The notes under the pieces: model-generated
Database searches by the model: none
Told to the model about the DNA's origin: nothing
The model's input: the letters and a program-made list of their open reading frames with translations, nothing else
Assembly (NCBI GenBank): GCA_028285265.1
Contig: JANQPX010000073.1
Coordinates: 1-58,850 of the forward strand
Length of the DNA: 58,850 nucleotides
Direction of reading: 5' to 3'
Origin: Geminicoccaceae bacterium
GTDB taxonomy: Bacteria > Pseudomonadota > Alphaproteobacteria > Geminicoccales > Geminicoccaceae
Made by a program: the position numbers and the translations under genes
Shown here: positions 26,492-34,849 of the stretch, piece after piece
Numbering within the stretch: position 1 is the stretch's first letter
Layout of the letters: each line of letters begins with the position of its first letter

Positions 26492-27973
26492 TTGACTGAT
26501 GAGATCTTCGCCTTCGACAACAGCTATGCTCGATTGCCCGAGCGGTTGTTTGCCAGGGTCTCTCCCGCCCCAGCTCCGACACCCCATCTTCTGCAGATCA
26601 ACAGGCCTTTGGCCGAGCAACTCGCTCTCGATCCGGAGCGCTTGGCAAGCCGGGAAGGCTTGGAGGTCCTCTCGGGTATCCGCATCGCGACGGGCTCTGA
26701 GCCGATCGCGATGGCCTATGCCGGACACCAGTTCGGAAACTGGGTGCCGCAGCTGGGCGACGGTCGCGCCCTCCTGCTCGGCGAGGTCATCGACCGGGAT
26801 GGCCGCCGGCGAGACATCCAGCTCAAGGGCTCCGGTCGCACGCCGTTCTCGCGTATGGGCGATGGCAAAGCTCCGCTAGGACCGGTCCTACGTGAGTTCA
26901 TCGTCAGTGAAGCGATGGCAGCGCTTGGCATTCCGACCACCCGCTCTCTCGCTGCCGTTGCCACAGGCGAACCTGTCGTTCGCGAGACCATTCAAACGGG
27001 TGCCGTGCTGACCCGGGTTGCCGCGAGCCATGTGCGCATCGGGACGTTTCAATACTTCTATGACCGCAACGACGTGGAGGCCCTCAGTGCTCTGGCCGAT
27101 CATGTGATCGAGCGCCACTATCCGGAGGCCGCAACAGCGGAGGTGCCGGCGCTCGCGCTGCTCGAAGCCGTGATGGCGCGTCAGGCCGATCTCGTCGCCC
27201 TTTGGATGGGGATCGGCTTCATTCATGGTGTGATGAACACCGACAACATGACCATTTCAGGTGAGACCATTGACTATGGTCCCTGCGCTTTCATGGACAC
27301 CTTCCGCAAGGACCAAGTCTTCAGCTCCATCGATCTCGGTGGACGCTATGCTTATGGAAACCAACCGCAGGTCGCCCATTGGAATTTGGGTCAATTTGCC
27401 CAAGCGCTTCTGCCATTGTTGCCAGGTACGAAGACATCAGCCGTGGAGCTGGCGCAGGCGACAATCGACCGATTTCCTGACCTTTTCGGCAAGGCCTGGC
27501 TTGGCATGATGCGACGCAAGCTTGGATTTTCGAACGCCGCTGAGAGCGATGCTGATCTGATTACTGCGCTCTTGTCGACAATGGAGGCTAACGACGCGGA
27601 TTTCACCTTAACCTTCCGCAGACTGTCCAACCTTGGCGCCCTCAACATTGGCGACGAGCCCCAGGTGGGCGATCTCTTCAAGGATCCGGCCGCGTTCGAG
27701 TCCTGGAGCGAGCGCTGGCAGGCCCGGCTTGAAGAAGACCCGATGGCTCCAGCCGAACGTCAGGCTGCCATGCGTTTGGCAAATCCTATGTTCATTCCTC
27801 GCAACCATCTGGTCGAGGATGCGCTCAAGGCAGCGGAGGAAGGCGATCTCGGACCATTCGAGAGGCTATGCCGTGTGCTCGCACGCCCCTTCGACGAGCA
27901 GCCCGACGAAGCAGAGCTGGCGCTGCCTCCACGCCCAGGGCAGACGGTCGTCCAAACGTTCTGCGGAACATAA
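26492..27973 (+). CDS. selO: SelO/YdiU protein adenylyltransferase
   Basis: Protein of 493 residues, the family length, TTG start with AAGGAAA upstream. Recognisable are 'YAGHQFGNWVPQLGDGRALLLGE', 'DIQLKGSGRTPFSRMGDG', 'LREFIVSEAMAALGIPTTRS' and 'GVMNTDNM', all hallmarks of the SelO pseudokinase fold, which transfers AMP from ATP to protein Ser/Thr/Tyr. The C-terminus reads 'QTFCGT', with a Cys where some homologues have selenocysteine. It appears to be a stand-alone gene with housekeeping function in redox stress. Confidence 0.93.
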   Translation: MTDEIFAFDNSYARLPERLFARVSPAPAPTPHLLQINRPLAEQLALDPERLASREGLEVLSGIRIATGSEPIAMAYAGHQFGNWVPQLGDGRALLLGEVIDRDGRRRDIQLKGSGRTPFSRMGDGKAPLGPVLREFIVSEAMAALGIPTTRSLAAVATGEPVVRETIQTGAVLTRVAASHVRIGTFQYFYDRNDVEALSALADHVIERHYPEAATAEVPALALLEAVMARQADLVALWMGIGFIHGVMNTDNMTISGETIDYGPCAFMDTFRKDQVFSSIDLGGRYAYGNQPQVAHWNLGQFAQALLPLLPGTKTSAVELAQATIDRFPDLFGKAWLGMMRRKLGFSNAAESDADLITALLSTMEANDADFTLTFRRLSNLGALNIGDEPQVGDLFKDPAAFESWSERWQARLEEDPMAPAERQAAMRLANPMFIPRNHLVEDALKAAEEGDLGPFERLCRVLARPFDEQPDEAELALPPRPGQTVVQTFCGT

Positions 27974-28130
27974 GGCAGCGCTATCTCTAATGAGCAACGA
28001 GACGTCGCTGACGAGGCAGCTGTGCCCCCTACGCAGGCATGTTGCTACTGCTAATGCCGATGTACTTGTTGTCAGCTTAAGGGTCTAGCTCATTTCCTGC
28101 AGGTGTCATCTTCGGACACGACCTGAAGTG
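27974..28130. other. Intergenic between selO and a convergent gene
   Basis: About 160 bases between convergent stops; no clear terminator hairpin. Confidence 0.25.
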
Positions 28131-28841
28131 TCACGATGACCCTTGCTGGTGAGATGGTCTGGACGAGGATATTTTCGAGCCTTTGATGGGCTGTTTGATC
28201 AAGCTGTTCATGAGCTTGTTCCAGAGCCGAATATCGGGGATTCCGTCTGGCTTCAAACCGTACTTCTTCTCGGCTTTCATGATCGCAATCCTGGTTTCAA
28301 GATCGAGAAATCCGCTCGGTTCGGACCTCAGGTCGCCGCGATCGAGAAAGATTTGCTGAAGCTTCTCAATCAGGTCTTTGTTTCGCTCCAGATAATCCAG
28401 CTTATCGAACAATTCGCTAGTAGGGTTTCCAGTGGGCTCCATGCCGACGATGTACTCGGCACGTCTTATGGCGTCTCGAGTGTCCGCATCGAGGATCCCG
28501 TTGGGATCGACCGATAGGAACCCCGTCGACCAAAGCACCATCTGGACGTCGCCGATGAACCGAGATTCGTCACCTGCGGCAGGTTCTAGCTCGGAGATGT
28601 CGGGAAACGTGATGGCGAAGGACGCGCCGGATTCCGTGGTTTCGATCGTGATTTCGTGACTGGCCGAACCTCTCGCGGCATCCATGATCGTAAGAACACT
28701 CGCTGGCAGACCTACGACATCGGCGACTGTGGCTAAGAGTGCGAGGTAAACGGTAGACGAGATGGGTCTCTCGACGAGAGCCACCAAGCCGCGTGCCAAG
28801 CTTCGAAAACACGCCGTGACGATGCTGCAGATCCGTTTCAT
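28131..28841 (-). CDS. Peptidoglycan-binding-like protein with N-terminal hydrophobic segment
   Basis: Protein of about 236 residues from the ATG at 28841 (an in-frame GTG at 28856 is possible). A hydrophobic stretch near residues 27-50 (STVYLALLATVADVVGLPAS) suggests a membrane anchor. Two repeats of PG_binding_1 type follow: 'VQMVLWSTGFLSVDPNGILD' with 'TRDAIRRAE', and 'LQQIFLDRGDLRSEPSGFLD' with 'TRIAIMKAEKKYGL'. The pattern 'G.LD..TR.AI..AE...G' is clear in both. It may bind the cell wall from the periplasm. Confidence 0.6.
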   Translation of the reverse strand: MKRICSIVTACFRSLARGLVALVERPISSTVYLALLATVADVVGLPASVLTIMDAARGSASHEITIETTESGASFAITFPDISELEPAAGDESRFIGDVQMVLWSTGFLSVDPNGILDADTRDAIRRAEYIVGMEPTGNPTSELFDKLDYLERNKDLIEKLQQIFLDRGDLRSEPSGFLDLETRIAIMKAEKKYGLKPDGIPDIRLWNKLMNSLIKQPIKGSKISSSRPSHQQGSS

Positions 28842-28975
28842 CAGATTTACGCCCACTCTGACAAGCGAGTAAGGCGTAATCTATCAACGGAACTCTGAAG
28901 AAAACGTTTAGGTTAAGGCACCCGCGTCGACAGCATGATATTCGGTGGCGGACGTCGATCGAGGCCGATATCCGG

Positions 28976-29404
28976 CTATTGCGGCTCGATGAGATGTTCG
29001 CTCAGGCGCTTGCGAATGGCGTCAGGGATGGGCACAGATGAGCGGCTCTTCGGATCGAAGAACACCTCAACGAGATCGTAGGTTGCATGCAATTCTTCCG
29101 TATCAGCATGGAGCATGCGGAGATGAAAGCTCGTGCTTTTTGTTCCGATTCGGCTAACCACGCCGTCGACGATGATTAGGTCACCCGCCTTGAGTTCCTT
29201 TGCAAATCCCGTCGTGGCTTCGGCGGACACGGTGTGGACGCCATGCTCCGACAGCATCCGTGAATAGGGCGCACCGAGCCGCGTCCACATATGATAGACC
29301 GAGTCGTCGAAGAACGGTGCGTAGTGGCGGACATTCATGTGCCCGAAATGATCATGGTGCCAAGGGTGAACGACACCTCGCAAGAGTTCTAGCCGCTTCT
29401 CCAT
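28976..29404 (-). CDS. Acyl-CoA thioesterase, 4-hydroxybenzoyl-CoA-thioesterase-like hotdog fold
   Basis: Protein of 142 residues with GGAG five bases before the ATG. The N-terminal 'HHDHFGHMNVRHYAPFFDDS' corresponds to the YbgC/4HBT active-site motif (D..GH.N...Y). A 'STSFHLRML' strand and a 'LVEVFFDP' strand complete the hotdog fold. It hydrolyses acyl-CoA thioesters; chain length is unknown. It is divergent from the hemerythrin gene. Confidence 0.82.
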   Translation of the reverse strand: MEKRLELLRGVVHPWHHDHFGHMNVRHYAPFFDDSVYHMWTRLGAPYSRMLSEHGVHTVSAEATTGFAKELKAGDLIIVDGVVSRIGTKSTSFHLRMLHADTEELHATYDLVEVFFDPKSRSSVPIPDAIRKRLSEHLIEPQ

Positions 29405-29525
29405 CGGATCTCCGGGACAGTAAGGTGTTGAAGGTCAAGCATCGACGCGACGTCCTACGATGCCATGTGAGCCCGAATATGCCTACATGGTCCAAGCGTG
29501 CCTATATAGGTGGATGCGCCCCTAG
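29405..29525. promoter_or_regulatory. Divergent promoter region
   Basis: About 120 bases. Two similar half-repeats occur: 'tgcctacatgg' (29478-29488) and 'tgcctatatagg' (29499-29510), the second containing the palindrome 'cctatatagg'. It could be an operator; unverified. Confidence 0.3.
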
Positions 29526-30122
29526 ATGAGCGATCGTCGAATGCAGATAACCTCTGACCTTGCCCTTGCTGACCGAAAACAATTGCCTGACGCACTTCGT
29601 GTGCTCCTCAAGGACTTTCCGCGCGACGCCTGGGCGGGCCATCCAAATTATTCGGAGCTGATCGCGTTCTGGCTCGATCGTCACCTGATGTTCAGACGTC
29701 TCATGGAACGCCTCAGTCTTGATGCTATGTCCGCACTGGATCATGCGATCGAAGCGGATGACTATCGGCGGAGTCTTGCACATGCTGGCGGCATGCTGCT
29801 CCGCGAGTTGCATGGCCATCACCAGATCGAGGACAGGCACTATTTCCCCGTGATGATGGCCCTTGACCAGAGGGTTCAGGCGGGCTTCGAACTCCTGGAT
29901 AAGGATCATCACGATATCGATGGTCTTCTAGGTGGCTTCGCCGACAGCGCGAATGTGGTTCTGTCCGTGCCCTCGAGTGACAAGAACGCGTTTCGTGATG
30001 CAGTTGCGGGATTTCGGCATCAGCTCTTAGCGTTCGATCCTCTTCTTCTTCGCCATCTCGTGGATGAAGAGGAGTTGGTCGTCCCTCTCTTGCTCAAATA
30101 TGCCCCGGAACAGTTTCGCTAG
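29526..30122 (+). CDS. Hemerythrin HHE-domain protein
   Basis: Protein of 198 residues. Four-helix pattern with metal-ligand candidates: 'ELHGHHQIEDRHYFP', 'LDKDHHDIDGLL' and 'LLRHLVDEEELVVPLL', in the H...HxxxE...H...HxxxD order of HHE proteins. These bind a di-iron centre and sense or store O2 or NO. The Shine-Dalgarno sequence before 29526 is weak; the next ATG is at 29541. It faces the thioesterase gene and has no operon partner downstream. Confidence 0.8.
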   Translation: MSDRRMQITSDLALADRKQLPDALRVLLKDFPRDAWAGHPNYSELIAFWLDRHLMFRRLMERLSLDAMSALDHAIEADDYRRSLAHAGGMLLRELHGHHQIEDRHYFPVMMALDQRVQAGFELLDKDHHDIDGLLGGFADSANVVLSVPSSDKNAFRDAVAGFRHQLLAFDPLLLRHLVDEEELVVPLLLKYAPEQFR

Positions 30123-30552
30123 CGGGCGTCTCGTTGGGTCTTTACTGAGGCTAAGCCCCGAAGATTTTGGCCTAAAGGCTCATTAAAATCCGGGCTCCAG
30201 ATCTCGATGAATGAACTCCTCCCTCTGTTCCCATAGCCCGATATCATGGCGGGGTATTGAGCTCGACAAGGCGAGGTCAACGCCAAAGGCAGCCGCAATG
30301 TCTTCATCAAGAAGCTTATCGGTGCATGCTCCGACCTAAAGCGGCATCTACGCGGTGATCATACAAATGTTCGACGAGAACTGCGGCCCTCCATCGCTGC
30401 TCTGACGGATGTTGGATTTACCAACGTCAGCCTGACTTTCATTGATGACAGCTCTTCAGAGCGATCGATCTCCGCCGCGCGGCAGCATCAAAGCATCGTT
30501 CATCCGAACCCGATTGAACCGGCGGTACTCCGGCGCGCAAAGAGGAAAGCAC
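30123..30552. other. Upstream region of the exporter/ligase operon
   Basis: About 430 bases without a supported gene. It must contain the promoter of the operon beginning at 30553. The frame of that first gene is open back to 30442 but lacks a good start signal there. Confidence 0.35.
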
Positions 30553-31728
30553 ATGACGATTGTCGAGCTGACGGAAAAACGTGCTTTGATGGCAAAGCGG
30601 GCCTTTACGACGCGGCGTGTTCCTGCCGGTGACATGATGACGTTACTGAGAGGTGACCTAGCGCCGCAAACAGGTGACCTGGTCCTGGCAGCGGTTCAGG
30701 AGATCGGCAAGCATCGAAAGATCGAAAAACCAACGGGTCGCCGCGCGCTTATGATGCCAGGCGATGAGATCATCGTCAGCTATGGCAATCGCTACGCTCC
30801 TGATCAATTCGAGGCACTTGTTCCCGACGATCTAAGCGTCTGCGATCTCGTCGCCGGCGGGGGTATCGCGTCGAACGAAGTCTGCCGCCATGATCGCATG
30901 ATCGAGCCGACGCGCATTGCACCGATCGGTCTGATCGGCGATGGACAAGGCCAGCGTCTCAATCTGTCGCGCTATGCCATCCGTCCGACGCGTGGTGGCA
31001 AGCCGATTACACCAATCCTGGTCGCCGGAACGGCGATGAACTCCGGCAAGACATTCTCCGCAGCGTCCCTAGTCCGTGGTTTGACATCGAGCGGATATCG
31101 GGTCGCCGGAATCAAGTCGACCGGGACTGGGTCCGGTGGTGATCTTTGGCAGATGAAGGACATGGGTGCCGATTTGGTGCTCGACTTTACCGACGCAGGG
31201 TTTGCCAGCACATACAAGATTCCTGCCGAGAAAATCGAGGCCGGCGTTCTCGATCTCATTGATCACGCCGCAAACGCAGACTGCCAGTTTGCCGTGGTCG
31301 AGATTGCCGACGGGCTACAGCATGAGGAGACAGCAACGCTGCTTCGCTCCGAGCGGTTGCGTCAGCGAAGTGCCGGTCTGTTGTTCGCAGCCTATGACTC
31401 GATGGGTGCTAGAGCAGGTGTCGAAGCATTGCTCCTAGCGCATCACAAGGTCTTGGCGGTCAGTGGCCAACTCACCCGCTCGCCACTTGCCATTCGAGAA
31501 GCCATGGCGGCGTTGGATTGCCCTATCTACACACCACTCGAACTTCAAGCAGGCGCTTTGGTCGGCAGGATTGACGCGGCATGGCGTGGAGATGAGCCAT
31601 GGCGCACCAGGCCCAAGGTCGAACTCATCGCACGCCCGACACGTCCGTTGCCACGAGAGGTGGCGCCTGGGCCATGTGCTACGGCAAGAACCTTCGGGTT
31701 TCGACCTGAGGTCAGCGCCAGTGCCTAA
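30553..31728 (+). CDS. BioD/DUF1611-like P-loop NTPase, first gene of exporter/ligase operon
   Basis: Protein of 391 residues; the ATG at 30553 has GAGGAAA five bases upstream. The N-terminal 145 residues form a separate domain (GDLVLAAVQEIGKHRKIE; GDEIIVSYGNRYAPDQFEA). The C-terminal 240 residues are a SIMIBI-type P-loop NTPase: Walker A 'GTAMNSGKT' (about 159-167), then IKSTGTGSGGDLWQMKDMGA and 'FAVVEIADGLQHEETATLL', the metal-binding segment. The order resembles DUF1611/BioD/MobB proteins. DUF1611 includes an enzyme of D-glutamate metabolism, so an amino-acid acyl or kinase step is possible but not shown. It is followed by an ABC exporter 41 bases downstream. Confidence 0.65.
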   Translation: MTIVELTEKRALMAKRAFTTRRVPAGDMMTLLRGDLAPQTGDLVLAAVQEIGKHRKIEKPTGRRALMMPGDEIIVSYGNRYAPDQFEALVPDDLSVCDLVAGGGIASNEVCRHDRMIEPTRIAPIGLIGDGQGQRLNLSRYAIRPTRGGKPITPILVAGTAMNSGKTFSAASLVRGLTSSGYRVAGIKSTGTGSGGDLWQMKDMGADLVLDFTDAGFASTYKIPAEKIEAGVLDLIDHAANADCQFAVVEIADGLQHEETATLLRSERLRQRSAGLLFAAYDSMGARAGVEALLLAHHKVLAVSGQLTRSPLAIREAMAALDCPIYTPLELQAGALVGRIDAAWRGDEPWRTRPKVELIARPTRPLPREVAPGPCATARTFGFRPEVSASA

Positions 31729-31769
31729 GTCCGATCTAGACCCCGAGCAACAGCAGTCAGGCCTCCGCT

Positions 31770-33530
31770 ATGGGTAGTGCCAATCGAGTTCAGACGATGG
31801 GTGCGCGCCGTGTCATGCGCATGGCATGGAGGCGTTCTTATCCTGGCCTGGCCGCCATCCTGCTCTTCAGCATCTTCATCAATGTGCTGAAGTTGGCGAC
31901 ACCGCTCTATGTGCTGCAGATTTTGGACCGCATTCCGGCGAGCCGCAGCGTCGAGACGCTCATGATGCTGACAGCGATCACCGTCGCGGCTGTGCTGACC
32001 GGCGTCATTCTGGAAGTCATTCGTCGGCGGATGTTCATGCATTGGGGCGTGTGGATCGAGCGCCATTTCGGGCCGCAACTTGTCCATGCGGGCCTTTCGA
32101 GCCAAGTAGCGGCGAGCACGATGGCCCCATCGAAGGCGTTGCGTGATCTTTCGACCATCCGTCAGTTCGTCTCAGGTTCGGGTTTGATCGTGTGGTTGGA
32201 CGTTGTTTGGGCGCCACTCTTCGTGATCGTGGTCTATCTGATCGACCCACTTCTTGCTTCAATCGTCCTTGTTGGTGCGGTCATGGCGTTAGGACTGGGT
32301 CTGGTCCTGGAGCTGTCGACACGATCAACCCGAGAAGCCTCGCGCCGTGCCCTGGTGGATAGTCGTGACTGGGTTGCGACTGCTGAGCGTAGCGGTGAGA
32401 CGATTGGGCCATTGAACATGGCTGGCAGTCTTGCCGAACGATGGTCGGAAGCGGCGTCCGAGCGTCTTGATGAAGGTCTTCGGTCGAAAACGTTTGCCGT
32501 CACCATAGCCGCCGCCATGCGTCTTCTTGGCCGAGGCCTTCGGATCGCACTCTTGGCCTTTGGCATTTGGCTCGTGATTACGGATGGAATGACGCTCGGC
32601 GCGGTGGTGGCGGCGGGCGTGCTCGGCAGGATGGCCTATCGCGCTGTTGAGAAAGCAATGCTCAAATGGCGCGAACTGATGGTGGCCAGACGAGCTTATG
32701 GGCGTGTCCGCGACGCACTTGGTGCTGAGTTGGGCATCAAGCCTTCGATGATTGATGGCCGGCTTCCGGCACCACTGGTTATTCAGGATGCCGGCCATCG
32801 CTATGCTAATCAGCCAGCATCGGTGATCAAACGGATCACGCTGACCCTGGAGCCCGGGGATGTGCTTTGCGTTGTCGGCCCGTCCGCATCGGGGAAGACA
32901 ACCTTCTCTCGCCTTGCATCTGGATTGCTTCGGCCGCGTGCCGGCACGATCAGGCTTGGCGACATTGACACCGCAAGACTCCCCAAGGACGGTGACGCTC
33001 GTTATGTCGGCTATCTACCGCAAGACGTCCGGCTTTTTCGCGGCACGGTACGAGAGAACATAGCCCGCATGAGCCAAGGCGATTTTGGACAGGTCGTCGA
33101 GGCCGCCAAGCTGATCGGCATGCACGACGTCATCCTCGGACTCCCCGAAGGTTACGATACCGAGATCGCCGAGGATGAGCCTCTCCTGTCCGCCGGCCAG
33201 CGCAAGGGCATTGCGCTGGCGCGTGCGCTCTACGGCTGGCCCCAGCTGATCGTGATGGACGAACCGGAGCCACATGTCGATCGGGCCGCAAGGCGTGTCC
33301 TGACGCGTGCGCTCAAGACATGTACGGCGCAGGGCTCGATCGTGGTCGTGACCTCACAATCCAAGACGCTTTGTCGAATCGCCAACAAGGTGCTGCTGCT
33401 TGATGGCGTGAAAGTCGGACTTCTCGACAAGAAAGAGGACATCGCTGCGCTGACCCGCAGGCGCTCGCGCCGCAAGGGAAGATCAAGGCCACTGACCAAT
33501 CCGGAGCTATCGGTTGATGACGGGCAATAA
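31770..33530 (+). CDS. Type I secretion ABC exporter, PrtD-like
   Basis: Protein of 586 residues. The N-terminal half is the membrane domain with about six helices (AILLFSIFINVLKLATPLYV first), lacking a C39 peptidase. The C-terminal half is the ATPase: Walker A 'GPSASGKTT' (about 370), Q-loop 'YLPQDVRLF', signature 'LSAGQRKG' (about 471) and Walker B 'LIVMDEPE' (about 493). The switch-histidine position reads 'VVTSQSK' instead of 'VVTHR', so the catalytic switch His appears to be missing, and the D-loop is 'EPHVDR'. ABC exporters of this type work with HlyD and TolC partners, both encoded downstream. No RTX-type substrate was recognised. Confidence 0.88.
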   Translation: MGSANRVQTMGARRVMRMAWRRSYPGLAAILLFSIFINVLKLATPLYVLQILDRIPASRSVETLMMLTAITVAAVLTGVILEVIRRRMFMHWGVWIERHFGPQLVHAGLSSQVAASTMAPSKALRDLSTIRQFVSGSGLIVWLDVVWAPLFVIVVYLIDPLLASIVLVGAVMALGLGLVLELSTRSTREASRRALVDSRDWVATAERSGETIGPLNMAGSLAERWSEAASERLDEGLRSKTFAVTIAAAMRLLGRGLRIALLAFGIWLVITDGMTLGAVVAAGVLGRMAYRAVEKAMLKWRELMVARRAYGRVRDALGAELGIKPSMIDGRLPAPLVIQDAGHRYANQPASVIKRITLTLEPGDVLCVVGPSASGKTTFSRLASGLLRPRAGTIRLGDIDTARLPKDGDARYVGYLPQDVRLFRGTVRENIARMSQGDFGQVVEAAKLIGMHDVILGLPEGYDTEIAEDEPLLSAGQRKGIALARALYGWPQLIVMDEPEPHVDRAARRVLTRALKTCTAQGSIVVVTSQSKTLCRIANKVLLLDGVKVGLLDKKEDIAALTRRRSRRKGRSRPLTNPELSVDDGQ

Positions 33531-34845
33531 GGTGATGCGCGCAAAGGGACGGGGCAGACTGAGGCCGTTTCCGGTCATACCAGTTGTTGCGGGTGTCCTC
33601 ACAATCGCCGCTTTTCTTGGCGGACTTGGAGCCTGGTCCCAACTGGCACCGATCGAAAGTGCCGTTGTGTCACCGGGCGTGGTCAGTGTTGCCAGCTATA
33701 GGAAGACAATCCAGCATCTTGAGGGCGGCATTGTAAAAGAGATTCTTGTGCAAGAGGGTGATCGGGTTGAGCGTGGTCAACTCCTCATTCAGCTCTCGAA
33801 CGTTCAGCCATCGGCGGAGGCAAGCCAACTCAGGGATCAGTATGCCGAAGCCCGAGCGACCGTTGCCAGACTTCTAGCTGAACGGGATGAGCGGCCAACA
33901 ATCACCTTTCCGGACGAACTGCTGACGCTGGCCGATGAGGATGCGTCTATTCAACGAGCCCTGGACGGACAGGAGGGTGTCTTTGCCAGCCGTCGGGCGA
34001 ATCAACACAATCGTCTTTCGGTCTTTCGGCAACAGATTGAGCAGACCAAAGCGGAGATCGCTGGACTTGAGGGCCAGATCCAAGCCACGGCGACCCGCCT
34101 CGAACTCGCTCGAGAAGAGTATCGTGAAATTCGAGGTCTCTTCGAGCAGAGCTTGATTCCCAAGCCGCGCATGCTGGAGCTGCAGGGTCGGATTGCCGAA
34201 CTTGAAGGGACAGCTAGTGAGTTTCGTTCGGCAATCGCCCGAGAGCGCAAAAGCATCCTCGAGACCGAGGAGCAGATGGGTGAGCTCGTGACAGAGCGGC
34301 GTGCCGAGATCGAAGAATCGCTCCGAGCCGAACGCTCCCGTATCCATGATCTTTCACAGCAATTAGTGGCTGCCGAAGATGTGTTGGCGCGGACCGATAT
34401 TCGTTCGCCAATCGACGGCGTCGTCGTCAATCTCCAAGTGCACACGCAGGATGGTGTCATCGCGGCAGGTCAACCTCTGCTCGAAGTCGTACCAAGTAGC
34501 GACGATCTTGTGGTCGAAGCATTGATCGATCCTGAAGATATCGAGGAGGTTCAAGCCGGACTTCCTGCTCATGTGCATCTTACATCCATCAACCGAAGGC
34601 AGCGGACCCCGATTGAAGGTCAAGTCTCCGCCGTGTCGGCTGACCGGTTGACTGACGAGCAATCGGGAGAGGCCTTCTATCGCGCCCGAATCGAGCTCGA
34701 TCCGGAAAGCTTGGCCAGCATGGATGAAACACTGCTGGCAGGTATGGGTGCTGATGTCTTCATCCGTACGGGCGCCCGCACGCCTTTCGAGTATCTGCTC
34801 GATCCCATCACTAGAAACTTCCAACTGGGCTTAAGGGAGAATTGA
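33517..34845 (+). CDS. HlyD-family membrane fusion protein, PrtE-like
   Basis: Protein of 442 residues from the ATG at 33517, overlapping the end of the ABC gene by 14 bases. One transmembrane helix (about 19-42), a lipoyl-like half (VVSVASYRKTIQHLEGGIVK), a long coiled coil (about 100-290) and the second lipoyl half (ARTDIRSPIDGVVVNLQVHT). A beta barrel follows (VEALIDPEDIEEVQAGLPAH), and the C-terminus ends in the typical beta region. It links the inner-membrane exporter to the TolC channel. Confidence 0.93.
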   Translation: MTGNKVMRAKGRGRLRPFPVIPVVAGVLTIAAFLGGLGAWSQLAPIESAVVSPGVVSVASYRKTIQHLEGGIVKEILVQEGDRVERGQLLIQLSNVQPSAEASQLRDQYAEARATVARLLAERDERPTITFPDELLTLADEDASIQRALDGQEGVFASRRANQHNRLSVFRQQIEQTKAEIAGLEGQIQATATRLELAREEYREIRGLFEQSLIPKPRMLELQGRIAELEGTASEFRSAIARERKSILETEEQMGELVTERRAEIEESLRAERSRIHDLSQQLVAAEDVLARTDIRSPIDGVVVNLQVHTQDGVIAAGQPLLEVVPSSDDLVVEALIDPEDIEEVQAGLPAHVHLTSINRRQRTPIEGQVSAVSADRLTDEQSGEAFYRARIELDPESLASMDETLLAGMGADVFIRTGARTPFEYLLDPITRNFQLGLREN

Positions 34846-34849
34846 CGCC

